A DNA stretch of 64,000 nt from Arthrobacter sp. MYb214 (GCF_002979865.1 NZ_PCPZ01000002.1:496001-560000), one strand, 5' to 3'; positions 32,233-42,503 are shown, counted from the stretch's first letter. Notes: generated from the sequence alone by a model not told the origin. Translations and numbers: made by a program.

Positions 32233-33836
32233 GATTCATTCCTTTCAGCAGCCTTGCTGTTCTCATTTCCGTGGCCAGGCTTCGCCTGTTCCGGCTCGGG
32301 GCCGCCAGCTGCATCGTCGCCCAGCAGGGCCTCGGCGGCGGCAGACGCTGTCCCGCGTTTGCGCCGAATAACGGAGATCAGCACTGGCAGCAGGAGCAGG
32401 ACGGCGATGAGCACGTAGATGCCCACGGCCAGCGGCTCGCTCCAGAGACCTGAGACTTCACCAGCAGAAAGCTGGAAGGTCTTGCGCAGCTGTTCTTCGG
32501 CCATGGGGCCGATGATGACACCAAGGATCAGCGGAAGCACTGGCAGGCCGAAGCGGCGCAAGGCAAAGCCCAGCAAACCGATCAGCAGCAGCAGCCAGAG
32601 ATCAGCTACCTGCATGTTCACCGAGAAGGCGCCCAGCGTTGCGAAGAACAAGATGCCTGCGTACAGGTAGGGGCGCGGGATCTTCAGCAGCTTCGCCCAC
32701 AGCGGCGCTAACGGCAGGTTGATCAGCAGCAGCAACGTGTTGCCAATGAACAAGCTGGCAATCAGGGCCCACACCAGGTCTGGTTCATTCTCGAAGAGCA
32801 GCGGACCGGGCTGGATGCCCTTCATGGTCAAGAACGCCAGCATCACCGCAGCGGTGGCATTGGTGGGCAAGCCCAAGGCGAGCATTGGAGTCAGGGTGCC
32901 AGCGGCAGAGGCATTGTTCGCGGCCTCCGGGCCGGCAACGCCCTCAATGGCGCCGTGGCCGAACTCCTCAGGATGCTTGGACAGCTTCTTTTCGGTGACG
33001 TAGGACAGGAAGGTCGGAACTTCGGCACCGCCGGCAGGCAGCGCGCCGAAGGGGAACCCAAAGGCGGTACCGCGAAGCCAGGGCTTCCACGAACGCTTCC
33101 AATCTTCCTTGCCCATCCACGGGGCACCCACCGGAATGGTGCGGGCCGGGCTGGTGCGCAAGTGCGCGGCAATCCACAGCGCCTCGCCAATGGCGAAGAT
33201 CGCCACGGCGACCACCACGATGTCCATGCCGTCCACCAGGGGCGCGAAGCCGAAAGTCAGTCGCTGCTGCCCGGAGACCGGGTCCATGCCGACCAAGCCA
33301 ATGGCCAAGCCCAAGCCCAGGGAAGCGAACCCGCGAATCTTGGAAGAGCCCAAGACTGCGGTGACAGTTACCAAAGCGAGGACCATGATGGCGAAGTAGC
33401 TCGGTGCGCCAAGGCTCACCGCGAACTTCACGACGATCGGGGCGACGGTCACCAGCAGCGCGGTACCGATGGTTCCTGCAACGAAGGATCCAATGGCCGC
33501 GGTGGCCAAGGCCTGTGCCGCACGGCCGGCCTTGGCCATCTTGTGGCCTTCGATGGCTGTGATGACTGTTGCCGATTCCCCCGGGGTGTTGAGCAGGATC
33601 GAGGTGGTTGACCCGCCGTACATCCCGCCGTAGTAGATGCCGGCGAACATGATCAGTGCGCTGGAAGTTTCCATGCCGAAGGTCAATGGCAGCAGCAGTG
33701 CCACAGCCATGGCCGGGCCGATGCCCGGGAGCACTCCTACAGCGGTTCCCAGGATGACACCGGCGAAAGCGAAGAGCAGGTTAATCGGGGTCAGCGCCGC
33801 GGCGAAGCCGCCCATCAATAAATCCAGAGTTTCCAA
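32229..33836 (-). CDS. tctA: Tripartite tricarboxylate transporter, large membrane subunit
   Basis: The 535-residue protein starts with TTG 33836 immediately after the tctB stop codon (TAATTG), with GGGGG eight bases upstream. It matches Tct[23 protein letters not shown], the [24 protein letters not shown] signature near residue 68, and about eleven helices, including [21 protein letters not shown]. The subunit forms the ion-coupled channel of the citrate/tricarboxylate importer. Confidence 0.94.
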   Translation of the reverse strand: METLDLLMGGFAAALTPINLLFAFAGVILGTAVGVLPGIGPAMAVALLLPLTFGMETSSALIMFAGIYYGGMYGGSTTSILLNTPGESATVITAIEGHKMAKAGRAAQALATAAIGSFVAGTIGTALLVTVAPIVVKFAVSLGAPSYFAIMVLALVTVTAVLGSSKIRGFASLGLGLAIGLVGMDPVSGQQRLTFGFAPLVDGMDIVVVAVAIFAIGEALWIAAHLRTSPARTIPVGAPWMGKEDWKRSWKPWLRGTAFGFPFGALPAGGAEVPTFLSYVTEKKLSKHPEEFGHGAIEGVAGPEAANNASAAGTLTPMLALGLPTNATAAVMLAFLTMKGIQPGPLLFENEPDLVWALIASLFIGNTLLLLINLPLAPLWAKLLKIPRPYLYAGILFFATLGAFSVNMQVADLWLLLLIGLLGFALRRFGLPVLPLILGVIIGPMAEEQLRKTFQLSAGEVSGLWSEPLAVGIYVLIAVLLLLPVLISVIRRKRGTASAAAEALLGDDAAGGPEPEQAKPGHGNENSKAAERNES

Positions 33837-34340
33837 TTAGAGCACCCCCGAGAGGATTCCGGCCGGAAGCTTGATGCCCAGGCCCAGATAGAAGCCGTAG
33901 AACGAACCAAGCGCCAAGGCAAGCGAAATAACCAAGGTCAATACCCAGCGCCGCGCACCCAGGCAGGTAGCCGCGCCGAAGAACATGATGGTTCCCGAGA
34001 TGACCCAGCCAGCCCAATTCACGATCAGCAGGTTCAGCACGAAGATGCCGATCAGCGGGAGCAGGACCTTCCAATCCGAAGGCTGGCTCAGGTCCACGTC
34101 TTCGCCTTCTTCGCCCGCAGCAAGGTTGCCACGCATGACGGTGATGGCCAAGGCAATGGACGAAAGAATGAGAATGCCCGAGACGACGTAAGGCAGGGCC
34201 TTGGGACCTACAACGTCTGCCTGGGAGTACGTCACATGAAGCTGCGACGCGTCAACAAACACGATGATTCCGACGATAAGAAGAAACGCGGCGAACAGGA
34301 GTTCGACGCGTTTCTTCTTTGCGGTGGCTACTTCGCTCAC
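33837..34340 (-). CDS. tctB: Tripartite tricarboxylate transporter, small membrane subunit
   Basis: The start is GTG 34340, which overlaps the tctC stop in a GTGA; the longer open frame to 34463 runs antisense-like into tctC. The 167-residue protein has four membrane helices (about 12-32, 45-65, 95-115, 122-165) and the typical acidic loop between helices 2 and 3 (GEEGEDVDLSQPSDW). TctB proteins are weakly conserved; the assignment comes mainly from position and topology. Confidence 0.88.
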   Translation of the reverse strand: MSEVATAKKKRVELLFAAFLLIVGIIVFVDASQLHVTYSQADVVGPKALPYVVSGILILSSIALAITVMRGNLAAGEEGEDVDLSQPSDWKVLLPLIGIFVLNLLIVNWAGWVISGTIMFFGAATCLGARRWVLTLVISLALALGSFYGFYLGLGIKLPAGILSGVL

Positions 34341-35350
34341 GCCAGGCCCAGGGTCTTCAGGACGCTGGCAACGCGCTCGTCCTGGTCGGTGAGGAAGGCG
34401 GAGAATTCGTCGCCGGTCATGAAGGCGTCGCTCCAGCCGTTGGTCGCCAGAGCTTCCTTCCACTCGGCCGAATCATGCATTTCGGTGACCAGGTTGACCC
34501 ACTTGGCCTTGTCCTCTTCGGAAATCTCAGGTGGAGCCACCAGACCGCGCCAGTTGGAGAACACCAGATCAATATCCGATTCCTTCAGGGTCGGGGCATC
34601 TACGCCTTCCAGGCGCTCTTCGCCGCTGGTGGCCAGTACGCGAACAGAGCCCTCTTCGATCTGCTGCATGTACTCGCCGGCACCGGAGGCAGCGAAGGCC
34701 AGCTTGTTGCCCAGGATGGCCGGCAGCAAGTCGCCGCCGCCATCGTACGATACGAAGTTCACGTCCTTGGGATCAATGCCCACGGCTTCGGCCAGCTGCA
34801 TTGGCAGCAGATGGTCCGGGCCGCCAGGGGAGGAGCCGCCGCCGACCGAGAGCTTGCTTGGGTCGTCCTTCCAGGCCTTGACCAAGTCGTCAATGCTCTT
34901 GTACGGAGAATCCTTGGAAACCATGATCGCTCCGGGCTCTTCGATGAGCTTGGCAATCGGGGTGGTATCGGTCAGCTTGGAGTCGGTTTCGTTGGTGTAG
35001 CTTGCACCCACCACGCCCAGGCCCATGAGCATGGCCAGATCGCCATTGCCCTTCTCATTGACAATGCGGGCCAAGCCGACGGTGCCGCCGGCACCGGCAA
35101 GGTTGAAGACTTCCGGGTTGCTGGCCAGCGATGCGTCATCCATGACCTTGGCGGCAACACGGGCAGTGGTGTCGTAGCCGCCGCCTGGGGTGTTTGGCAC
35201 CATGATGCGGAGGTTCGCGATGGGGCCCTTGGACTCTGCGGCGTCAGTGCTGGAAGACTCTGATGTCACGCCGCAGCCAGTGGCGGTCAGGGCCAGTGCA
35301 GCGGCAGCTGCCAGCGCGCTCAGCGCACGGAACGACTTGAACGGTTTCAT
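34337..35350 (-). CDS. tctC: Tripartite tricarboxylate transporter, substrate-binding lipoprotein
   Basis: The 337-residue protein begins at ATG 35350 with a lipoprotein signal (lipobox near ATGC, Cys about 26). The TctC/Bug fold shows in LRIMVPNTPGGGYDTTARVAAKVM, GAGGTVGLARIVNEKGNG and KLSVGGGSSPGGPDHLLPMQLAEAVG. It binds a carboxylate outside the membrane. It is the first gene of tctC-tctB-tctA-usp, divergent from a DcuS/CitA-like two-component system. Confidence 0.92.
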   Translation of the reverse strand: MKPFKSFRALSALAAAAALALTATGCGVTSESSSTDAAESKGPIANLRIMVPNTPGGGYDTTARVAAKVMDDASLASNPEVFNLAGAGGTVGLARIVNEKGNGDLAMLMGLGVVGASYTNETDSKLTDTTPIAKLIEEPGAIMVSKDSPYKSIDDLVKAWKDDPSKLSVGGGSSPGGPDHLLPMQLAEAVGIDPKDVNFVSYDGGGDLLPAILGNKLAFAASGAGEYMQQIEEGSVRVLATSGEERLEGVDAPTLKESDIDLVFSNWRGLVAPPEISEEDKAKWVNLVTEMHDSAEWKEALATNGWSDAFMTGDEFSAFLTDQDERVASVLKTLGLA

Positions 35351-35579
35351 GGGGATTCAGCCTCTTTGCTTTCATCGGGGTTGCGAGTGATACCAACTTA
35401 CGTGCCATCGTGAGCCGGGTCACTCTTGCGTACTCAAAGAAAATACTGTTCATTGTGTAACCGGAAATTGTGATCTGAACCATTCGAATCTTCGGTAAGG
35501 TAGCACAGTGCCCGGATGCAGGTGCCAGCAAGGACCTGCCGGGTGCAACGTGGATTTCTGGAATATTGGGGGCGAGGCA
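35351..35579. promoter_or_regulatory. Divergent promoter region between tctC and the sensor kinase gene
   Basis: This 229-base gap holds the promoters of both units. It contains an imperfect palindrome GTGAGCCGGGTCAC (35410-35423) and an AT-rich stretch with two TTGTG segments (about 35454-35474). CitB/DcuR-type regulators bind AT-rich sites in such regions. No consensus promoter was clear. Confidence 0.4.
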
Positions 35580-37190
35580 ATGGGTGCCGTGCGTTTCTGG
35601 CTCGCTAATCTGTACACGCGCCGCAAGCTGACCCTTGCAGGGCAGTACCTGATACTGCAATTGCTCATTATCGCGGTGGTGCTGGCAGGGGTCATCACGG
35701 TATCGCTGACTCAGGCCACCAATAACTTCGAAAAAATCGAGGGGCGCCGCAGCCTCTCGGCCGCCGAATCGCTGGCTGCAAACCCCCTGCTGCGCGTGCT
35801 CCTGCCCGAGGCGGAGCCGGAAATGGGTTCGGCGTTGCCTGCCATGGGCGAATCGGTGCGCAGCACCTCGGGTCTCCAATTCGTGACCATTGCCGATCCC
35901 CGGGGAACGGTCGTCACCTCCAGCTATCCGGATGAAGTCGGAACCTCGATACTGCACCCTGAATCCGCCGTCACCGAAGGCCGCGGATGGACCGGGGAAA
36001 TCTGGCGCAATGGCAACCATGTATTGATTGCGCAGGTTCCGGTGCTGGATGACGAGGGGAAGATGGTCGGCATCGTCAGCGCCGGCCAAAGCTATCCCAG
36101 CACCGGTGAGATGATCCAGGAGATCGCCCCCAACGCCTTGTTCACCCTGGTCATTTCCCTGCTGCTGGGGACCGCCGGCTCAGTCTTGCTGGCCCGCCGG
36201 GTCAAGCACCAGACCCGCGGGCTTGAACCCCGGGAAATTGCAGAGCTTTTCGAGCATCGCGAAGCCCTGCTGCACGGAGTCAAAGAGGGAATCATCTCGG
36301 TGTCGCCGGATAGCCGGGTGATGCTGGCCAATGATGTCGCCATCGAGCTGCTCCAGCTTCCCAGCCACTGCGTGGGCAGGACCCTGGACGAATTGGATGT
36401 TGTTCCGCAGGTGCGCCATGCACTGACCACCAGCCAAGAGCTGCCCGACCGGCAATTCCTTGTCGGCGAGCGGGTATTGGTCTTCAACCGGATGCCGGTC
36501 AAGACCGCCAGGCGGGATTTGGGATCGGTCACCACCTTCCGAGACAAGACCGAACTGACCCTGCTGGAACAAGAACTTGGAGACAGCAAGGCCACCGCCG
36601 ACATGCTCAGGGCGCAGACCCATGAATTCGCCAACCAGCTGCACGCAATTTCCGGGTTGATCCAGCTCGGGGAATACGACGAGGTCGTGGGCTTCATCGA
36701 TGGCGTGAGCTTCAGCCGGAGCAAGATCTTCGAGGACGTCTCCGCATGCATCGCCGAACCCACGATTGCCGCGTTGCTGATTGCCAAGTCCAGCGTGGCC
36801 GCCGAGCGAGGGGTGCACCTGAAGATGGCGCCTAGCTCAACCTTGGGCAGGTGCGAGGACCAGCTGGCGCGGGATCTGACCACCGTGATCGGCAATCTCG
36901 TCGATAACGCGATGGACGCGGCCGCTGCGGCTGCCAATCCGGAAATCCAGGTCGGGATCGAGGAAACCAGCGAGCTGGTGCGAATCACCGTGAGGGACAA
37001 TGGAGAAGGCATCGCGGAAGATGCCATGGACGAGATCTTCACCCAAGGTTTCTCCACCAAGGACAGCGCGGTTTCCGGCGGCAGGGGCTTCGGCCTTGCC
37101 ATCAGCCGCCTGGTTTGCCGCCGCCGCGGTGGAGAGCTGGCCGCGGCCAATGCACAAGGTGCCCGGTTTACCGCCACGCTCAGGAAGTAG
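35580..37190 (+). CDS. Sensor histidine kinase, CitA/DcuS type
   Basis: ATG 35580 (MGAVRFWLANLYTRR) gives 536 residues; the frame is open upstream to 35508 without support. A first helix (about 20-42), an extracytoplasmic PDC/PAS sensor domain (45-175) and a second helix (180-200) are followed by a cytoplasmic PAS region. The H-box is RAQTHEFANQLHAISGLIQLG with His348, and the HATPase domain shows NLVDNAMDAA, DNGEGI and GRGFGLAISR. The domain order and the THEFANQLH form match citrate/C4-dicarboxylate sensors. It senses a carboxylate, probably the tct substrate. Confidence 0.92.
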   Translation: MGAVRFWLANLYTRRKLTLAGQYLILQLLIIAVVLAGVITVSLTQATNNFEKIEGRRSLSAAESLAANPLLRVLLPEAEPEMGSALPAMGESVRSTSGLQFVTIADPRGTVVTSSYPDEVGTSILHPESAVTEGRGWTGEIWRNGNHVLIAQVPVLDDEGKMVGIVSAGQSYPSTGEMIQEIAPNALFTLVISLLLGTAGSVLLARRVKHQTRGLEPREIAELFEHREALLHGVKEGIISVSPDSRVMLANDVAIELLQLPSHCVGRTLDELDVVPQVRHALTTSQELPDRQFLVGERVLVFNRMPVKTARRDLGSVTTFRDKTELTLLEQELGDSKATADMLRAQTHEFANQLHAISGLIQLGEYDEVVGFIDGVSFSRSKIFEDVSACIAEPTIAALLIAKSSVAAERGVHLKMAPSSTLGRCEDQLARDLTTVIGNLVDNAMDAAAAAANPEIQVGIEETSELVRITVRDNGEGIAEDAMDEIFTQGFSTKDSAVSGGRGFGLAISRLVCRRRGGELAAANAQGARFTATLRK

Positions 37191-37200
37191 GAAGCAAGAA

Positions 37201-37875
37201 GTGATCAAAGTACTGGTGATCGACGATGATTTCATGGTCGCCAAGGTGCACGCTGGATTCGTCAACAGCGAACCGGGGTTCACCGTGGTCGGCGTGGCGC
37301 ACTCCGCCGGTGACGCGATCAAGGCCGCCGGCGCGCTCTCGCCGGATCTCATCTTGCTCGATATCCATTTGCCGGACATGAACGGCCTGGACCTCTTGCA
37401 GCGCCTGCGCGAAGTCCAGCCGGAGCTCGATGTCCTGGTGATCAGCGCGGCGCGGGAAATGGATACCGTGCGCCGCGCGCTTCGTGGCGGCATCGTCCAC
37501 TATCTGATGAAGCCCTTCTCGCGGGATGACCTGCGCGAACGGCTGGAGCACTACGCGAAGGCCTACCAGCCGCTGGGCGAAGCAGCGGACCAGGAATTGC
37601 AGCAGGCCGATGTGAACATGCTCTTCGGGCTCGGCGGACAAAAGCGCCGGCCTCTTCCCAAAGGCTGCAGCGCCGAAACCATGGAACTGGTTGAGAGCAT
37701 CGTCAAGGAAGCTGCCGAACCCATATCGGCCACCGAAACCGCGCAGAAGCTGGGCACGTCCCGGGTGAGCGCTCGCCGGTATCTGGAATACCTGGCAGAG
37801 GAAAACCTGGCTCAGGTGAACCTGCGCTACGGGGGAGTCGGCAGGCCCGAACGCCGCTACTCATGGAGGGGGTAG
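37201..37875 (+). CDS. Response regulator, CitB/DcuR type
   Basis: GTG 37201 with AGGAAG upstream starts a 224-residue protein, ten bases after the kinase gene. The receiver domain has VLVIDDDFMVAKVH, the phospho-acceptor Asp54 in LILLDIHLPDMNG, and LMKPFSRDDLRERL. The C-terminal helix-turn-helix (about 155-200; SATETAQKLGTSRVSARRYLEYL) is the winged type of CitB regulators. It most likely activates tctCBA divergently. Confidence 0.92.
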   Translation: MIKVLVIDDDFMVAKVHAGFVNSEPGFTVVGVAHSAGDAIKAAGALSPDLILLDIHLPDMNGLDLLQRLREVQPELDVLVISAAREMDTVRRALRGGIVHYLMKPFSRDDLRERLEHYAKAYQPLGEAADQELQQADVNMLFGLGGQKRRPLPKGCSAETMELVESIVKEAAEPISATETAQKLGTSRVSARRYLEYLAEENLAQVNLRYGGVGRPERRYSWRG

Positions 37876-37924
37876 TGGCAGCGGATCGTCCAGCCGCCCC
37901 CGGACGCAGAAAGCCGGGGCAGGC

Positions 37925-38785
37925 CTAGACGAAAGCTGCCGAACCCCGTTGGCGATGCTCGCTGGCCGCGTACGTGCCGAGGATCTTGATTTCCCAGGTG
38001 AAGAATTCCAGTTCTTCCAACGCCAAGCGCACAGGAAGGTCTTCGGGGTGGCCCTCGATGTCGACCATGAAGGTGGTAGCGGCGAAGGACGAACCGACCA
38101 TGTAGCTTTCCATGCGGGTGAGATTCACGCCGTTCGTGGCAAATCCGCCTAATGCCTTGTATAGCGCGCTAGGCACGTTGCGCGCCTGGAACACCAAAGT
38201 GGTAATCACCGAGTCGGGGAGCTGGGAACGGTGCGGCAGTTCGTGCCTGCGGGCGAGCACTACGAAGCGGGTCGTGTTCGTCTGGTCGTCCTCGACACCG
38301 GAAGCCAGCACCTCCAAGCCGTAGAGTTCGGCCGCCATGGGCGGAGCGAGCGAGAGCTTGGCAGGATCGTTCCATTCGCGCACTTCGCGGGCCGAACCTG
38401 CAGTATCACCGGCAATCACCGGGGTCAGGCCGTGCTGGCGTATGACCTTGCGGCACTGGCCCAGCGCATGGATGTGGCTGTGCACCTCGGCCGCATCCGC
38501 GATGGTGCTGCCAGGCAGTCCGAGAAGGTCGAAGCGGATCCGCAGGTAGTGCTCGCCGACAATGTGCAGTTCCGACTCGGGGAGCAGGACATGGATATCG
38601 GCAACGCGACCGGCAATGGAGTTCTCTATCGGAATCATCGCCAGCTCCGCTTCACCGTTTTCCACCATGGCGAACGCGTCCTCGAAGCTGGCACAAGGCA
38701 CGGCTTCCATGTCCGGGAAACGTTGCATGCAGGCCATATTCGAGTTGGAGCCGGCTTCGCCCTGGTATGAAATCTTCTTGCTCAT
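37925..38785 (-). CDS. pheA: Prephenate dehydratase
   Basis: The start is ATG 38785 (MSKKISYQGEAGSNSNM), giving 286 residues. It turns prephenate to phenylpyruvate in phenylalanine synthesis. The PDT domain has VENGEAELAMIPIENSIAGRV and the catalytic TTRFVVLAR; the ACT domain (about 200-275) shows GVNLTRMESYMVG instead of the ESRP of many homologues. This ESY form occurs in a subset of monofunctional enzymes and may alter phenylalanine inhibition. No strong ribosome binding site is seen. It follows the convergent response regulator gene by 49 bases. Confidence 0.92.
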   Translation of the reverse strand: MSKKISYQGEAGSNSNMACMQRFPDMEAVPCASFEDAFAMVENGEAELAMIPIENSIAGRVADIHVLLPESELHIVGEHYLRIRFDLLGLPGSTIADAAEVHSHIHALGQCRKVIRQHGLTPVIAGDTAGSAREVREWNDPAKLSLAPPMAAELYGLEVLASGVEDDQTNTTRFVVLARRHELPHRSQLPDSVITTLVFQARNVPSALYKALGGFATNGVNLTRMESYMVGSSFAATTFMVDIEGHPEDLPVRLALEELEFFTWEIKILGTYAASEHRQRGSAAFV

Positions 38786-38910
38786 TGAATCAAGATATCC
38801 CAGCGCAATGGCTGGGCAGGAATCCACGAAAGCAGATGACGCCAAGACGCACGGACTGCTGCCAAGGCAACTGCGCGCGCTCCAAAAACGGCGGCTGCCT
38901 TCCCGGCCAA

Positions 38911-39918
38911 CTAGTTCTGGTAGTGATCCGCCAGCTTCTCCAGGCCCTCGTCAATGCCTACCGCAGGTTTCCAGTCCAGGACTTCATGGGTTTCGCGCTG
39001 GTCGAACCAATGCGCGGTAGACAGCTGCTCGGCCAGGAAACGGGTCATCGGCGGCTCATCATGAACCAAGTTGCGCGAACCGGCTGCCAACCACAACTTC
39101 TCGATCACCGAACCGGCCGCACGGGCCAGCCAGCCCGGAACGTTGAGCTTCGGAGCCGGGGCGCCGCCAGCCTTGCAGATGCCGGCGATCAGCTCGCCCA
39201 CCGGCCGAGGTTCGCCATTGGTGACCACCAGGGCTCGCCCGTGGGCGTGGTCCATGCGTTCCAGGCCGCGGACAATCGCCGCAGCGGCATTGTCGATATA
39301 GGTGGTGTCGATCAGTGCTGCGCCCTGGTCCAGCAGGGGCAGCCGTCCGGCCTTGGCCCGCTGGATGACGCGTTCCACCAGCTGGGTATCGCCGGGCCCC
39401 CACACAACGTGCGGGCGGATGGCGGTGACGCGAAGTGCTGGCGAATCGGCGCCCAGGGCATTGAGCTCGGCCGCTGCCTTGGAGCGTGCATAGAATCCAT
39501 GCGCCTTGGCCGGATCGGCCTCACCCGCACCGGCGCCCGCCAGCGAATCGCCGAAGTGCGCCACGGAAGGGGAAGAGACGAACACGAAATCCCTGATTCC
39601 TGCGCGCTTGGACGCTTCGAGCAGATTGCTGGTTCCCGCGATATTGGTGGCGGCGAAGTCTTCCCATGCACCGGTGAAGGAGACCTTGGCTGCCAGGTGG
39701 ATGACCGCGTCCATGGACTCCACGGCCGCGGCGACAGCCTGCGGATCCGTGAGCGAGCCGCGGACTTCATCAGTGGCTGATGCCGAGCTGCCGCGCTGGA
39801 AGGTGCGCACATGGTGACCCTTGTCGCGCAATAGCTGGGCTACAGCGCCACCCAGCATGCCGCTGGCTCCGGTGACCAGAACGCGACGGGCAGCGTCTTC
39901 ATTTTTCGATGGGCTCAC
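38911..39918 (-). CDS. oleD: OleD: NAD(P)-dependent 2-alkyl-3-ketoalkanoic acid reductase
   Basis: The 335-residue short-chain (3-beta-HSD-like) reductase begins at GTG 39918, overlapping the oleBC stop by four bases (GTGA). The nucleotide-binding VLVTGASGMLGGAVAQLL and the catalytic FYARSKAAAEL (Y-x3-K) are present, with the HVVWGPGDTQLVERV segment typical of OleD. The enzyme reduces the beta-keto acid made by OleA to a beta-hydroxy acid. Adjacent oleBC and oleA make the assignment secure in context. Confidence 0.9.
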   Translation of the reverse strand: MSPSKNEDAARRVLVTGASGMLGGAVAQLLRDKGHHVRTFQRGSSASATDEVRGSLTDPQAVAAAVESMDAVIHLAAKVSFTGAWEDFAATNIAGTSNLLEASKRAGIRDFVFVSSPSVAHFGDSLAGAGAGEADPAKAHGFYARSKAAAELNALGADSPALRVTAIRPHVVWGPGDTQLVERVIQRAKAGRLPLLDQGAALIDTTYIDNAAAAIVRGLERMDHAHGRALVVTNGEPRPVGELIAGICKAGGAPAPKLNVPGWLARAAGSVIEKLWLAAGSRNLVHDEPPMTRFLAEQLSTAHWFDQRETHEVLDWKPAVGIDEGLEKLADHYQN

Positions 39919-42503
39919 GGATTGCGGATCCTTCCACCTGCGAGGGTCGCGGCAGCCCAGTGGGCGAGCGCGGCCCGGTCAATCTTGGAGTTGTGCCGGA
40001 TATCGGTGGGCAGGCTTGGGACTACCAGGACCGCTGCCACCTCGGTGCCGGTGGCCGCGACCGCGGCGCGAACCTGGCGGGCCAGATCGCTGGCGGCCGG
40101 ACCGGATTTGCGGGCCGCGGGCACCGTTTCCATGACGACCACCGCGGCCTGGGTTCCGTCAGGTCCCACGCCGACCAGCGCGGCACGGCCAGCGCCAGCA
40201 ACCGACTCGACAGCATGTTCGGCGGCCACCGGGGTAATCGCGCCCTTGGCGGTGCGCAGTACGTGGCCAAGGCGTCCCTCGACCCACAGGCGTCCCTGCT
40301 CATCCAGATGCCCGACATCGCCGGTGCGATGCCAGCCGGGGATGGAGACGCTGAGCTGTTCGGTGATCCACAGCCGGTCGTAGCGGTCCTTGACGTGCGG
40401 GGCGCGGACCAGGATTTCGCCGGTGGCATTCGGGGTGTATTCCGGCTTGTCGCCGGCCACGCCCAGGGCGTCAATCGGTGCGATGGCGACAGTGGCTCCG
40501 GCGACTGCGGTGCCCACGCACACGCCATTGCCCGCTCCGGCAGCGCGGATGCCGGCCAAGTCGATATCGGTGACTGGCAAGGCCTCGGTCATGCCGTACG
40601 GGGTGTGGACCCGGGCATTGGGAACCAGATCCTGCACCTTGGCCAGCAGATGCTCGGGAATCGGGGCGCCGGCGGACAACATCAGCGAGACGCCTTCCAA
40701 GGTTTCCCGCTGAGCCTGGTTCAGCGCATCCTGGGTTTCCAGGACATTAGCCAGGGCGGCGGGGGAGGCGAAGACGGTGGTTGCATCCACCGCGAGGGCG
40801 GCGTCTGCCAACGCAGCGGCAGTCAAGGTCCGCGGTGCGGTGACGTCCATGTCCGGGGTGACCGAGGTGGCACCCAAAGCAGGGCCCAGCAGCGCGAACG
40901 GCGCGAAGCCTGCCACCAGCGCAGAGCCGGCCTTGAGGTTGTAGGTTTCGCGCAGGGTATCGCGCATGGCGGCCAGTTCGCGATGCGTGTACACCACTCC
41001 CTTGGCCGGACCGGTGGAGCCGGAGGTGAACAGGACCGCCGCATCGGCATCCGGATCGGATGGCTCGAAAACCCTGGACCCGGAAGCGGCCTGGCTGCCG
41101 GCTTCATAGAGCTCGGGCAGGGTATGGGCTACCCCCAGCAGCTTGCGCTTCGCAGCAGGCAGGTCTCCAGCGGCAATCCTGGTTCCCGGCCAGCCGAACA
41201 GCCGCGCACCGGTGAGCGCACGGTCGATGCCAATCAGGTAGCTCGGGCCAGCGCCCTTGATGGCTCGTCCCATGCCCTTGGTGCCAAGGCCGGCATCGGC
41301 CACCACAATGACCGCCCCCAGGCGCAGGCAGGCGTAGATCAGGGTGGTCAGTTCAATTCCCGGTGGAACCAGCAGGTTCACCCGGTCGCCGGCCTGCACT
41401 CCGATCTGGCGCAATCCTGCGGCCAGGGCATTCACGCGCTGGCCCAGTTCGGCCCAGGACAGCGATCGCGCAGGATTGATGTCCACCACCGCGGCCGATT
41501 GGTCCTCGGTGCGCGAATCGAGTTCGGCAAGCATCGGACGGTATTCGCCCAGGGATTGGGCACGCGAGGTGTTCTTGGAACTCTTCTCGCCGGCAAGCCA
41601 CTGGAAGATCGGGGTGGCAATATCGTTGTCTTCGCCCACCAAATGGCTGGAGCCTTCAAAGCGGTGTACCTGGGCGTGGGGCAGTCGCGACATCAAATCG
41701 CGCAGGTAGCGGTCGGAGAAGACCGGGTCCTTGGGTCCCCAGAGCATCAGGGCCGGGACCTTCAAGAAGCGCACTGCTTCCGAGATCTCGTCCAAGGCCG
41801 GACGGCTTGGGTGATCCTGGGAGAACGGGATATCGGCGACAAAGTTGGCTACGCCCTCGCGCTTTTCAGCGTTGGTGTACGGGGCCATGAAGGCCTTGCG
41901 GATATCCGGGGCCAAGGCCGGCTGCGCCAACGAGTGGGTTACCTGCAAGAAGGCAGGGGAAGTCTTGGTGCCCCAACCGTGCACCGCGGGATGGGACGCG
42001 AGTTTCAGCGCGGCGGGAAGCTCGAAGCCTGCAGGGTGGATTGCGGTGTTGGTCAACACCACGTTCTCCAGCTGGTCCGGGTGGGAAACGGCCCAGCCCA
42101 GGGAGATGATGCCGCCCCAGTCATGGCCCACGGTGGTAATTTTGCCGGTCAGCCCCAGTGCGCCAGTCAGATCGCCGAGATCGTTGACGCGGTCGGCCAG
42201 GCGGCGGAACTTGCCGCTGCGCTCGGAGAAGCCCATGTCCAGCTGGTCCACTGCCACCACTCGCCACGGCAGCCCGTGCTCGGACACATGGTTCAGCAGG
42301 CTGCGCCAGAGGTAGGACCAGGTGGGGTTGCCGTGCACGCAGAGCAAGGTGCCGGCCGGCTCAATTCCGCGTTGCTTCAGTTCTTCGTTGTTATCCAGGA
42401 CGTGCCACCGGTGCCTAGTGCCCGGGGAGTCCACCTGCGACGTGGACGGTACTTCCAGATACTTCGAATAAATGGCATCTACACCGGGGAAAAGCTCGGT
42501 CAC
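39915..42503 (-). CDS. oleBC: OleBC fusion: beta-lactone decarboxylase plus beta-lactone synthetase
   Basis: The start is GTG 42503, overlapping the oleA stop (GTGA); a longer open frame to 42752 runs antisense to oleA. The 862-residue fusion has an alpha/beta-hydrolase half (1-305; LLCVHGNPTWSYLW, nucleophile Asp128 in GHDWGG, His287 in GSSHLV) corresponding to OleB. An AMP-binding half (about 325-862; LFTSGSTGPAKGVVYTH at 491-507, PYGMTEALPV, WHRTGDVGHLD) corresponds to OleC. OleC closes the beta-hydroxy acid to a cis-beta-lactone and OleB decarboxylates it to the alkene. The fused form is known from Micrococcus luteus and other actinobacteria. Confidence 0.93.
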   Translation of the reverse strand: MTELFPGVDAIYSKYLEVPSTSQVDSPGTRHRWHVLDNNEELKQRGIEPAGTLLCVHGNPTWSYLWRSLLNHVSEHGLPWRVVAVDQLDMGFSERSGKFRRLADRVNDLGDLTGALGLTGKITTVGHDWGGIISLGWAVSHPDQLENVVLTNTAIHPAGFELPAALKLASHPAVHGWGTKTSPAFLQVTHSLAQPALAPDIRKAFMAPYTNAEKREGVANFVADIPFSQDHPSRPALDEISEAVRFLKVPALMLWGPKDPVFSDRYLRDLMSRLPHAQVHRFEGSSHLVGEDNDIATPIFQWLAGEKSSKNTSRAQSLGEYRPMLAELDSRTEDQSAAVVDINPARSLSWAELGQRVNALAAGLRQIGVQAGDRVNLLVPPGIELTTLIYACLRLGAVIVVADAGLGTKGMGRAIKGAGPSYLIGIDRALTGARLFGWPGTRIAAGDLPAAKRKLLGVAHTLPELYEAGSQAASGSRVFEPSDPDADAAVLFTSGSTGPAKGVVYTHRELAAMRDTLRETYNLKAGSALVAGFAPFALLGPALGATSVTPDMDVTAPRTLTAAALADAALAVDATTVFASPAALANVLETQDALNQAQRETLEGVSLMLSAGAPIPEHLLAKVQDLVPNARVHTPYGMTEALPVTDIDLAGIRAAGAGNGVCVGTAVAGATVAIAPIDALGVAGDKPEYTPNATGEILVRAPHVKDRYDRLWITEQLSVSIPGWHRTGDVGHLDEQGRLWVEGRLGHVLRTAKGAITPVAAEHAVESVAGAGRAALVGVGPDGTQAAVVVMETVPAARKSGPAASDLARQVRAAVAATGTEVAAVLVVPSLPTDIRHNSKIDRAALAHWAAATLAGGRIRNP

